This document shows positions 1-5,642 of a stretch of 11,970 bases of DNA, piece by piece. The stretch's first letter is position 1. Each line of letters starts with the position of its first letter. The stretch is taken from NCBI GenBank assembly GCA_002426495.1, contig DIQC01000067.1:8881-20850 (forward strand). Reading direction: 5' to 3'. The translations under genes were made by a program, and so were the position numbers. Below the pieces are notes generated by a model. The model saw only the letters and a list, made by a program, of their open reading frames with translations. It was not told the origin of the DNA and ran no database searches. This stretch comes from Thermacetogenium sp. UBA5472. GTDB lineage: Bacteria > Bacillota > DSM-12270 > Thermacetogeniales > Thermacetogeniaceae.

Positions 1-179
1 ACCATCAGATGCCTGTGCCAGTATTCTGTAATCTTATGCTTATGTGACGGTATACCTGTAGGCATAAAAAATACCTTTTCCAAGGAAAAACGTTCCCTTG
101 CTGTCTCAGCTGCCATCAGATGCCCGTTATGTATAGGATCAAAGGTGCCTCCCAGTATCCCAATCCGCTGCCTACTCAT
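1..179 (-). CDS. nadD: Nicotinate-nucleotide adenylyltransferase, 5' part only
   Basis: This is the N-terminal part (59 full codons) of NadD, cut by the left window edge. NadD transfers AMP from ATP to nicotinate mononucleotide, giving deamido-NAD in the cytoplasmic NAD synthesis pathway. The sequence shows the nucleotidyltransferase signature GGTFDPIHNGHL at residues 10-21, with the HxGH motif (H17, H20) that binds ATP phosphates. PTGIPSHK follows near residues 43-50, as expected for the family. The ATG start at 179 has a GAGGGG ribosome binding site at 189-194, 9 bases away. The gene starts 25 bases after the proA stop, with no terminator or promoter seen between them, so it is probably co-transcribed with proBA. 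The proA-nadD order is common in Firmicutes. The identification is firm; the C-terminal half cannot be checked. Confidence 0.95.
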   Translation of the reverse strand, partial: MSRQRIGILGGTFDPIHNGHLMAAETARERFSLEKVFFMPTGIPSHKHKITEYWHRHLM

Positions 180-204
180 ATGTTTATGCCCCTCTTTTGC
201 TGCT

Positions 205-1458
205 TTATGATCTGATCTGGCCATCACCGAGAACGATAAATTTCGTGGAGGTTAATTCCTCCAGGCCCATCGGTCCACGAGCATGCAGCTTTTGGGTGCT
301 GATCCCGATCTCAGCCCCGAAACCGAACTGGTTGCCATCTGTAAAACGTGTTGAGGCATTAACAAAAACAGCAGCCCCATCAACCCTTTGTATGAATTGA
401 GTAGCCTTCTGATAGCTGTTAGTGATGATCGCCTCCGAGTGTTTGGTGCCATAGGTATTAATATGTGTGATAGCTTCTTCTAGATCCTCTACTACCTTTA
501 CTGCCAAAATTAAATCTAGGTATTCGGTTCCCCAATCTTCCTCTACTGCTGGAACACAGTCGGAACAGATCTCTACTGTCCTGGAACAGCCCCGCATTTC
601 AACACCCTTCTCCTGAAGTGCAGCAACTACAGGAGGCAGAAACTCCTCAGCTACCTTTGCATTCACCAGAAGGGATTCCATGGCATTGCATACTCCCGGG
701 CGTTGGGTTTTGGCATTCACCACTATCTTCAGAGCTGCATTCAGGTCCGCATCCTCTTCCACATAGGTATGGCAATTGCCGAGGCCAGTCTGCAGTACAG
801 GCACTGTAGCCTGAGCAATCACCGCCTTGATCAGCCCTCTTCCACCCCGGGGAATCAAAACATCTATACAATCATTCATCGTCATCATGATGCTGGCGGC
901 TTCCCGATCTGTTGTCGGGATCAACTGAATCGCCCCTTCGGGAATCCCAGCGCTTGCAGCAGCGACACTGATTACATTAGACAGAGCCAGGTTTGAATTC
1001 AACGCCTCAGAACCACCCCTTAAGATCACTGCATTTCCTGACTTGAGGCATAGTCCGGCAGCATCCACAGTAACATTGGGTCGGGCTTCATAGATTATCC
1101 CGATAACCCCCAATGGCACCCTCATCTTTCCTACCCGCAGGCCGTTTGGCCTGACCGTCATTTTAGTTACCTCACCAACTGGATCAGGAAGGCCGACAAG
1201 TGCCTGCAAGCCTTCAGCCATATTATTAATGCGATCCGGGGTGAGCAGCAAGCGATCCAGCAAAGCATCACTTAGACCCTTTGCCCGTCCGGCATCCATA
1301 TCCTGGCTGTTGGCTTCCAGGATCATCTCTGTCCTTTCCCGCAACGCTCTGGCCATAGCCCAGAGAGCCTGATTCTTAACCTCGGCCGAAACTCCTGACA
1401 GTAGATAGGAAGCACTTTTCGCTGACTCTCCAATCTCTTGCATCTGCTCTTTCAGCAT
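205..1458 (-). CDS. proA: Gamma-glutamyl phosphate reductase (glutamate-5-semialdehyde dehydrogenase)
   Basis: ProA reduces gamma-glutamyl phosphate with NADPH to glutamate-5-semialdehyde, the second step of proline synthesis from glutamate, and works with the kinase ProB. The 417-residue product has the usual length for the family. It shows the ALDH-type nucleotide-binding region (GVIGIIYEARPNVTVDAAGL, about residues 117-136), RGGSEALNSN (147-156), and the catalytic cysteine C257 within QRPGVCNAMESL. The C-terminal block with NASTRFTDGNQFGFGAEIGI is typical. An upstream in-frame ATG at 1497 would add 13 residues. I prefer 1458 because a GAGAGGGGG site at 1468-1476 lies 9 bases before it and the protein then begins at the family's usual place. 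This site overlaps the proB stop codon, and the gap to proB is 16 bases, so the two are an operon and may be translationally coupled. Confidence 0.97.
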   Translation of the reverse strand: MLKEQMQEIGESAKSASYLLSGVSAEVKNQALWAMARALRERTEMILEANSQDMDAGRAKGLSDALLDRLLLTPDRINNMAEGLQALVGLPDPVGEVTKMTVRPNGLRVGKMRVPLGVIGIIYEARPNVTVDAAGLCLKSGNAVILRGGSEALNSNLALSNVISVAAASAGIPEGAIQLIPTTDREAASIMMTMNDCIDVLIPRGGRGLIKAVIAQATVPVLQTGLGNCHTYVEEDADLNAALKIVVNAKTQRPGVCNAMESLLVNAKVAEEFLPPVVAALQEKGVEMRGCSRTVEICSDCVPAVEEDWGTEYLDLILAVKVVEDLEEAITHINTYGTKHSEAIITNSYQKATQFIQRVDGAAVFVNASTRFTDGNQFGFGAEIGISTQKLHARGPMGLEELTSTKFIVLGDGQIRS

Positions 1459-1474
1459 GTTACTAAACCCCCTC

Positions 1475-2626
1475 TCATTTATGTTCATTGGAAACAATCG
1501 TTAGATTGTCCCGATGCACAACTTCATCATAATCATGATATCCTAAAATCTTTTGTATCTCTCTGCTGTTATGTCCTTTGATCAACTGCAGTTCATCGAT
1601 GGGATAATTACTGATACCTCTAGCGATCTCACGCCCGGACAGGTCTACAATTTCGATGACATTTCCGGCAGTAAATATCCCTTCTGCCCTTACCACACCG
1701 CTGGGCAGGAGACTTTTTCCCTTGTTTAATAGGGCAGTAGCGGCACCATCATCCACAAAAACCTTCCCTTGGACCGGGGAACCAAAGGCTATCCACAGCT
1801 TACGAGCCTGCATGCGGTCCTCCTGAGGTACAAATAGCGTACCAACAGGTTCCCCCTTTAATACTGCCTGCAGTGTCCCCTTTCTCATACCGCTGGCAAT
1901 CACAAGGGGTATTCCGACCTGCATGGTTGTTTTGGCTGCCATGATCTTTGTTTCCATCCCCCCGGTAGCCAAAGCGGATCCACGCCCGCCGGCACCGACT
2001 TCGATCTCTGGTGTGATTTTATAAATCTCAGGGATCAATTCTGCAGCCATATTTTTATGAGGATCATCTGTATAATAGCCGTCAAGATCAGTAAGCAGAA
2101 TCAAGAGATCAGCATCAACCAAACAGGCCACCAGAGCTGCCAGCGTATCATTATCCCCGACACGGATCTCATCCACTGCCACTGTATCATTCTCGTTGAC
2201 GATAGGGACAGCTCGAAAACCCAAAAGCGACTGCAGAGTATGGCGGGCATTCAAATAGCGCTCACGGTTGGTGATGATATCATCTCTGGTAAGGAGAACC
2301 TGGGCTATGATAACACCTTGTGGTATAAAATAGGTTTCATAGTGCTGCATGAGAATCCCCTGACCCACAGCCGCTGCTGCCTGCTTTTCAGGTATAGTCC
2401 TGGGTTTGCTGGGAAGGAGTCCCAACCTGCCCACACCGGCTGCGATAGATCCTGAACTGACAAGAATAACCTCCCGCCCCTCTTCCCAGAGAGAAACCAA
2501 ATCCTGCACAAGTCTTTCCATACGCTGCGGATCGAGATGCCCACTGCTGCCACAGATGATCTTTGTGCCTACCTTAACCACAATCCGACGCGCACTTTTA
2601 ATTCTCGCCCGCTCATAACCAGACAT
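1475..2626 (-). CDS. proB: Glutamate 5-kinase with C-terminal PUA domain
   Basis: ProB phosphorylates the gamma-carboxylate of glutamate with ATP, the first and usually proline-inhibited step of proline synthesis. The 383-residue product has an amino acid kinase domain at about residues 10-255: VVKVGT (16-21, Lys18), VSSGSIAAGVGRLGL (56-70), NENDTVAVDEIRVGDNDTLAAL (144-165) and ATGGMETKIMAA (220-231). A PUA domain follows at about 283-360 (GKVFVDDGAATALLNKGK and onward), the usual bacterial layout. ATGs lie at 2632 and 2626. I chose 2626 because the GGAG site at 2635-2638 is 8 bases from it but only 2 bases from the first. proB follows yhbY after a 171-base gap that holds two REP-like palindromes and a possible small ORF. 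No convincing promoter was seen there, so it may be read from upstream. Confidence 0.96.
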   Translation of the reverse strand: MSGYERARIKSARRIVVKVGTKIICGSSGHLDPQRMERLVQDLVSLWEEGREVILVSSGSIAAGVGRLGLLPSKPRTIPEKQAAAAVGQGILMQHYETYFIPQGVIIAQVLLTRDDIITNRERYLNARHTLQSLLGFRAVPIVNENDTVAVDEIRVGDNDTLAALVACLVDADLLILLTDLDGYYTDDPHKNMAAELIPEIYKITPEIEVGAGGRGSALATGGMETKIMAAKTTMQVGIPLVIASGMRKGTLQAVLKGEPVGTLFVPQEDRMQARKLWIAFGSPVQGKVFVDDGAATALLNKGKSLLPSGVVRAEGIFTAGNVIEIVDLSGREIARGISNYPIDELQLIKGHNSREIQKILGYHDYDEVVHRDNLTIVSNEHK

Positions 2627-2745
2627 CAACATTTCTCCATTCTCTGAGACGCGGGGACGGTTCTCGCGTCCCGTGTTGGGTCAAGAGAACAGTTCTCCTG
2701 ACCCATCTCCTGCTCTATTTTCCGGGAATCACGAAAACGAAACAT
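2626..2745 (-). CDS. Possible 39-residue small ORF upstream of proB, running through REP-like hairpins
   Basis: A 39-codon frame starts at ATG 2745 with a GGAG site at 2753-2756 (7-base spacer) and ends at TGA 2626-2628. The TGA overlaps the proB ATG as TGATG, an arrangement typical of translational coupling. The peptide is polar and charged, beginning MFRFRDSRKIEQEMGQENC. It has no signal peptide, membrane segment or recognised domain. Most of the frame from residue 14 on encodes the two palindromes at 2649-2705, so it may simply be an open frame through a repeat element. If translated, ribosomes on it would open the hairpins just upstream of the proB ribosome binding site, so it could act as a leader peptide. 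That function is inference only, and the frame may not be a gene. Confidence 0.3.
   Translation of the reverse strand: MFRFRDSRKIEQEMGQENCSLDPTRDARTVPASQRMEKC
2649..2705. repeat. Pair of abutting REP-like palindromes (GTTCTC type)
   Basis: Two imperfect palindromes lie end to end in the yhbY-proB gap. The first (2649-2676) pairs ACGC and GGGACG with CGTCCC and GTGT, with one bulged G at 2653 and a 7-base loop. The second (2677-2705) pairs TGGGTCA with TGACCCA and, after an A/C mismatch, GAGAA with TTCTC around a CAG loop. The two are also direct repeats of each other with a 32-base offset: 2657-2674 and 2689-2706 match at 13 of 18 positions, including GTTCTC and CCC. No U-run follows on the minus strand, so these are not ordinary terminators. 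They resemble the extragenic palindromes linked to Y1 (RAYT/IS200-like) transposases in clostridial genomes; that family assignment is from memory. The second hairpin is close to perfect. Confidence 0.75.
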
Positions 2746-2783
2746 TACATCACTCCGCCGCGCTCCCCCATCTTTTATCTTTT

Positions 2784-2802
2784 CCAACCACTAACCACTA
2801 TT
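2784..2802 (-). repeat. Short heptad repeat (TTAGTGG type) at the yhbY stop codon
   Basis: Read on the minus strand, the yhbY stop codon TAG is the first part of a short run of 7-base units, AATAGTGGTTAGTGGTTGG. The same type of unit, NNTTAGT, recurs four times right after the rng stop codon on the opposite strand. A looser version lies in the gap before the radical SAM gene. The function is unknown. Confidence 0.5.
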
Positions 2803-3085
2803 CCGGTAGTGTAATTTCTAATTTCTCGCCCTGTCGATAGAGAACAATACTGCGGCCGATAACCTGTACGATTTCAGATGCTGTCCGTTCACTCAAAATG
2901 GCAGCGGCATCATTGACCTGGACAGGACTGTTGGAAAGTACCCGCACCTTGGTCAATTCCCGTGCTGTCAAAGCTTCCTCCAATTGAAGCACCACATTAT
3001 CACTGATCCCTGACTTCCCCACCTGTAGACTTGGAGTCATCTTGGCAGCCAGAGAGCGCAAATACTTTTTCTGTTTTCCTGTCAT
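2798..3085 (-). CDS. yhbY: YhbY-family ribosome-associated RNA-binding protein (CRM domain)
   Basis: This 95-residue protein is a single CRM domain, a small alpha/beta RNA-binding fold found on precursors of the large ribosomal subunit and in plant organelle splicing factors. It begins MTGKQKKYLRSLAAKM, then shows the family's GKSGISDNVVLQLEEALTARELTKVRVL core (residues 24-51) and ends in IGRSIVLYRQ. The longer frame from 3136 would add 17 residues and overlap obg. I chose ATG 3085 because it gives the family's normal length and N-terminus and has upstream AGGA and AGGTGG sequences. It follows obg after 38 bases. Next to Obg, L21 and L27 it fits a role in 50S assembly. The family identity is firm; its exact molecular role is not settled even in well-studied species. 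Confidence 0.93.
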   Translation of the reverse strand: MTGKQKKYLRSLAAKMTPSLQVGKSGISDNVVLQLEEALTARELTKVRVLSNSPVQVNDAAAILSERTASEIVQVIGRSIVLYRQGEKLEITLPE

Positions 3086-3123
3086 CAATTCCTGCCACCT
3101 ACATCCTTTACTTATGTTTTCCT

Positions 3124-4404
3124 CTAATCCTGCCACTCAAATTCAAAGTCACCAATGATTGCGGTATCCCCCTGCTTTATTCCAGCTTCACGCAGGGCAT
3201 CCTCAATACCCATGTTGCGTATAATATGCTGAAAATAGCTGAAGGCATCCGGAATTTCCAAGTCAAGACGTCTCACCAGGCGCTCAAGGCCCTTGCCTGA
3301 GATCTGAAAGACATCATCTTCCAGCCTGATAATGTCGAAACCCCTCTCTTGTAACTCATCGGCTGTTACAAGGCGTATCTCCTCTTCTACCTCTATCTCT
3401 TGTTCATCTGACATTTCTGCTGCTTTCTCCACTTGACTGGCGATAGCATACAAAAGCTCCTTGAGCCCAGCCCCGCTTACTGTAGAAATCGGGTAGATCT
3501 CCAGTTCCGAAAACTTCTGCTGCAAAGAAGAAAGGTTAGCTACAGCTTCAGGCAGGTCTATCTTGTTGGCGGCGATGAGCAAAGGCTTGTTCGCCAATTC
3601 CTGTTGGTATAGCTTCAGTTCCTGCAGAATGATCCGGGCATCCTCGCTAGGATCCCTGCCTTCCGTCCCGGCTGTGTCCACAACGAGAAGAAGCACCCTG
3701 GTGCGCTCAACATGACGCAAGAAGCGGTGTCCTAAACCGGCACCTGTATGCGCTCCGGCAATAAGACCCGGCAGATCTGCCGCAACAAAACTGCGTTCAC
3801 CAACCTGGACAACACCCAATTCAGGGCTTAGTGTAGTAAAAGGATAGTTGGCAACTTTCGGGCGTGCCGCTGAAATGCGGCTCAGCAGGCTTGATTTTCC
3901 CGCATTGGGAAAGCCAATAAACCCTACATCAGCCAGCAGTTTGAGTTCCAGTTCCACTGTCAGCTCATGCCCGGGATCCCCCCGCTCAGCAAAGTGTGGT
4001 GCTTGCAGCTTCGGTGATTTAAAGCGGGCATTGCCTCGTCCACCCTTTCCGCCACGAGCCACGGTAAGCTGCTGCCCATTTCTCTTCAGATCAGCATACA
4101 ATGAACCCTCAAGATCCCGGACTACAGTACCTACAGGTACCCGCACAATTAAATCAGTACCATTTTTGCCGTGCTGATTCTTCCCTTTGCCATGTTCTCC
4201 ACGCTCTGCTTTATAATGCTTGCGATAGCGGAAATCGATGAGAGTCTGGACATTGCGCTCAGCGACGAACACTACACTGCCACCTGCTCCGCCATCTCCA
4301 CCACTGGGGCCCCCTGCGGGAACATACTTCTCACGGCGGAAGGCAACACATCCATTCCCACCATCCCCAGCCTTAACATAAATTTTAGCATAATCATAGA
4401 ACAT
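3124..4404 (-). CDS. obg: GTPase Obg (CgtA), 50S ribosome assembly
   Basis: Obg is an essential GTPase that binds the large ribosomal subunit during late assembly and links GTP/ppGpp levels to growth and, in Bacillus, to sporulation and stress signalling. The 426-residue product has three parts. The glycine-rich Obg domain covers about 1-158 (KAGDGGNGCVAFRREKYVPA and many Gly-rich turns). The G domain has G1 GFPNAGKS at 164-171, the NYPFTT switch at 186-191, DLPG at 210-213, NKID at 280-283 and G5 near 307-313. The C-terminal OCT domain covers about 350-426. The frame opens at 4425, but ATG 4404 has a GAGG site (4413-4416) 8 bases upstream and matches the family start MFYDYAKIYVKAGDGG. In B. 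subtilis spo0B lies between rpmA and obg; here only 90 bases with a hairpin separate them. Confidence 0.97.
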   Translation of the reverse strand: MFYDYAKIYVKAGDGGNGCVAFRREKYVPAGGPSGGDGGAGGSVVFVAERNVQTLIDFRYRKHYKAERGEHGKGKNQHGKNGTDLIVRVPVGTVVRDLEGSLYADLKRNGQQLTVARGGKGGRGNARFKSPKLQAPHFAERGDPGHELTVELELKLLADVGFIGFPNAGKSSLLSRISAARPKVANYPFTTLSPELGVVQVGERSFVAADLPGLIAGAHTGAGLGHRFLRHVERTRVLLLVVDTAGTEGRDPSEDARIILQELKLYQQELANKPLLIAANKIDLPEAVANLSSLQQKFSELEIYPISTVSGAGLKELLYAIASQVEKAAEMSDEQEIEVEEEIRLVTADELQERGFDIIRLEDDVFQISGKGLERLVRRLDLEIPDAFSYFQHIIRNMGIEDALREAGIKQGDTAIIGDFEFEWQD

Positions 4405-4430
4405 ACACTTAACCTCACAAGTCAACTGAT

Positions 4431-4474
4431 AAAGTTGATAATAACAAATTCCCCTGGTCCTTTAAGGCCAGGGG
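4431..4474 (-). terminator. Hairpin between rpmA and obg, weak terminator or attenuator
   Basis: On the minus strand, 20 bases after the rpmA stop, CCCCTGGCC pairs with GACCAGGGG (one G-T pair, 6-base loop; 4451-4474). It is followed by AATTTGTTATTATC, which is U-rich but interrupted. This GC-rich stem with a poor U-tract would fit partial termination or an RNA 3' end-stabilising or processing hairpin. It would lower obg-yhbY expression relative to the ribosomal protein genes. It is unlikely to be a full stop, because no promoter is evident between it and obg. Confidence 0.5.
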
Positions 4475-4494
4475 AGAAATCCGCTCATCAATAT

Positions 4495-4785
4495 TTAGGC
4501 CATTTCAGCGTAAACACTGACCTGTTTCTTGTGCTTACCCTTCGCCTCGAACTTCACATATCCATCAGTCAGTGCAAAAAGGGTGTCATCCTTTCCTCGG
4601 CCTACATTCCACCCAGGGTTGATCTTTGTCCCCCGCTGGCGAATGATAATGTTTCCGGCAGTGACATGCTGGCCGTCACCCCTCTTCACACCAAGCCTCT
4701 TGGACTCACTGTCCCGCCCGTTGCGGGAACTACCTACTCCCTTTTTATGTGCAAACAACTGCAGATCAAACTGATCAAATCTCAT
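4495..4785 (-). CDS. rpmA: 50S ribosomal protein L27, with cleavable N-terminal extension
   Basis: This is ribosomal protein L27 (96 residues), whose N-terminal arm reaches the peptidyl transferase centre. As in other Firmicutes it is made with a short N-terminal extension: residues 1-11 end in FDLQLF, followed by the mature start AHKKGVGSSRNGRDS. This matches the Prp cleavage site in which the extension is cut after the last Phe. The middle (RGTKINPGWNVGRGKDDTLFAL) and end are typical. The start at 4785 overlaps the end of prp by 11 bases and has a full AGGAGGTG ribosome binding site at 4794-4801, 8 bases upstream and inside the prp coding region. The overlap ties L27 synthesis to that of its own protease. 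Confidence 0.98.
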   Translation of the reverse strand: MRFDQFDLQLFAHKKGVGSSRNGRDSESKRLGVKRGDGQHVTAGNIIIRQRGTKINPGWNVGRGKDDTLFALTDGYVKFEAKGKHKKQVSVYAEMA

Positions 4786-5131
4786 TATTATAGCACCTCC
4801 TCACTTCTAGATATTTTCCGTAGTTCCCAGAGATCCCCCTCATTCCCAGTTCCATAGTTTCCAGGATCACCTGGGCGCTTCTTCTTTCATCTTCTGTCAG
4901 ATCTTCTGGCAGTATCAATTTAACATAAATGTCACTAGAATCTTTGGCCCTCTCCTCGATCAAAGGATCTAAGGTCAGGAAATGCTTAAGCCCTGCCGCC
5001 GCTGTTAGGACAAGAGTCGAGACAGCGGCACAAACTATGTCTGCACCGACTGGAGCATATCCTGCATGGCCCCTAACTAAAAAACCATACAATTCGCTAT
5101 CTTTATTTTCCCAAAAGGTGGCATGAATCAT
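4775..5131 (-). CDS. prp: Ribosomal-processing cysteine protease Prp
   Basis: Prp is a small cysteine protease that removes the N-terminal extension of ribosomal protein L27, a step needed for working ribosomes in Staphylococcus aureus. The 118-residue product carries the catalytic pair H22 and C34 in GHAGYAPVGADIVCAAVS (residues 21-38), at the positions known in the family. It lies between rplU and rpmA, the universal place for it in Firmicutes, and its substrate L27 has the matching cleavable extension. The start at 5131 is 12 bases after the rplU stop. No clear ribosome binding site lies before it, and an in-frame stop upstream excludes earlier starts, so translation probably depends on ribosomes finishing rplU. 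Older names are YsxB and DUF464/COG2868. Confidence 0.96.
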   Translation of the reverse strand: MIHATFWENKDSELYGFLVRGHAGYAPVGADIVCAAVSTLVLTAAAGLKHFLTLDPLIEERAKDSSDIYVKLILPEDLTEDERRSAQVILETMELGMRGISGNYGKYLEVRRCYNNEI

Positions 5132-5143
5132 GATTTTGCAATT

Positions 5144-5488
5144 TTATGACTCAACAGCAGCGTCACTATCCTGCTGACCAAGGGATATTTCCTGTACCAT
5201 CAACTCTGTAAACAGCTGCCGGTGCCCCTTGCGGCGGCGATAGTTCTTCTTGGGCTTATACTTAAAAACAAGGATTTTCTTGCCCTTCCCCTGACTGAGC
5301 ACCTTGGCTTTTACCTGTGCCCCCGATACATAAGGGGTTCCTATCTGCAGATCCCCATCAACTTCTGCTGCCAGTACCTTATCAAGTACTACCTGGTCTC
5401 CCTCAGCGGCATCGATCTTTTCTACTCGCAACACACGACCTTGGTGAACATTATACTGTTTACCACCAGTTTCTACAATTGCAAACAT
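5144..5488 (-). CDS. rplU: 50S ribosomal protein L21
   Basis: This is ribosomal protein L21, a 23S rRNA-binding protein of the large subunit. It begins with the canonical MFAIVETGGKQYNV and contains VFKYKPKKNYRRRKGHRQ, the basic RNA-binding segment, near residues 74-91. At 114 residues it is about ten longer than the usual 102-104, owing to an acidic, Gln/Ser-rich tail (GQQDSDAAVES). The ATG at 5488 has an AAGGAGGA ribosome binding site at 5498-5505 (9-base spacer). It is the first gene after a strong promoter in the gap behind rng, and prp follows after 12 bases. Confidence 0.98.
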   Translation of the reverse strand: MFAIVETGGKQYNVHQGRVLRVEKIDAAEGDQVVLDKVLAAEVDGDLQIGTPYVSGAQVKAKVLSQGKGKKILVFKYKPKKNYRRRKGHRQLFTELMVQEISLGQQDSDAAVES

Positions 5489-5575
5489 ATAAACTATTCC
5501 TCCTTCGCCGGAATTCCAGGGTGGCCTCCTAAGCTCTTTAAAACCCTTCCCGAGCGTTATTTATACAACAGTCAC
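5489..5575 (-). ncRNA. Presumed 5' leader of the rplU operon (possible L21 leader)
   Basis: If transcription begins about 7 bases past the -10 box at 5582-5587, the rplU mRNA has an untranslated leader of about 87 bases. It contains pieces that can pair: GCTC with GAGC around an A/T-rich loop, AGGGT with ACCCT, and the self-complementary GGAATTCC just before the ribosome binding site. An L21 leader family that regulates rplU operons is known in Firmicutes. I cannot match its consensus by eye, so membership is only suggested by position and pairing potential. Confidence 0.35.
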
Positions 5576-5581
5576 AACGGA

Positions 5582-5611
5582 ATTTTAGCACCTGACACCC
5601 CCCGATGTCAA
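5582..5611 (-). promoter_or_regulatory. Sigma-A promoter for rplU-prp-rpmA-obg
   Basis: The minus strand has a perfect -35 box TTGACA (5606-5611), an 18-base spacer and a -10 box TAAAAT (5582-5587) preceded by TGC, an extended -10 (TGnTAAAAT). This is the best promoter in the window and lies about 100 bases before rplU, as expected for a highly expressed ribosomal protein operon. An inverted repeat, TGACATC/GGTGTCA around GGGG (5593-5610), overlaps the -35 box and most of the spacer and could be an operator. Confidence 0.75.
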
Positions 5612-5614
5612 GCA

Positions 5615-5642
5615 GATTAGTCGTTAGTGGTTGGTAATTAGT
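5615..5642 (+). repeat. Four heptad units NNTTAGT at the rng stop codon
   Basis: On the plus strand, four 7-base units lie head to tail: GATTAGT, CGTTAGT, GGTTGGT and AATTAGT. They end at the first base of the rng stop codon (complement of 5642-5644). GTTAGTGGTTGG also occurs on the minus strand at the yhbY stop. This may be a degenerate microsatellite-like element; its function is unknown. Confidence 0.5.

Noticed and set aside
1459..1497. Longer N-terminus for ProA from ATG 1497
   Set aside because: It would overlap proB by 23 bases, has no ribosome binding site in place, and adds residues not usual in the family.
2057..2455. Plus-strand 132-codon frame within proB
   Set aside because: It is antisense to the conserved kinase domain; codon content and sequence do not look like a protein.
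4787..4795. Perfect extended -10 sequence TGCTATAAT just before rpmA
   Set aside because: There is no matching -35 box, and the transcript would begin inside the rpmA start region. It is better explained as the spacer after the AGGAGGTG ribosome binding site.
4171..4857. Long plus-strand frame (228 codons) across obg, the gap and rpmA
   Set aside because: It lies antisense to two firmly identified genes, has no domain or ribosome binding site, and reads as a chance opposite-strand frame.
5222..5620. Plus-strand frames over rplU and its promoter region
   Set aside because: They are antisense to rplU and lack any recognisable protein features.
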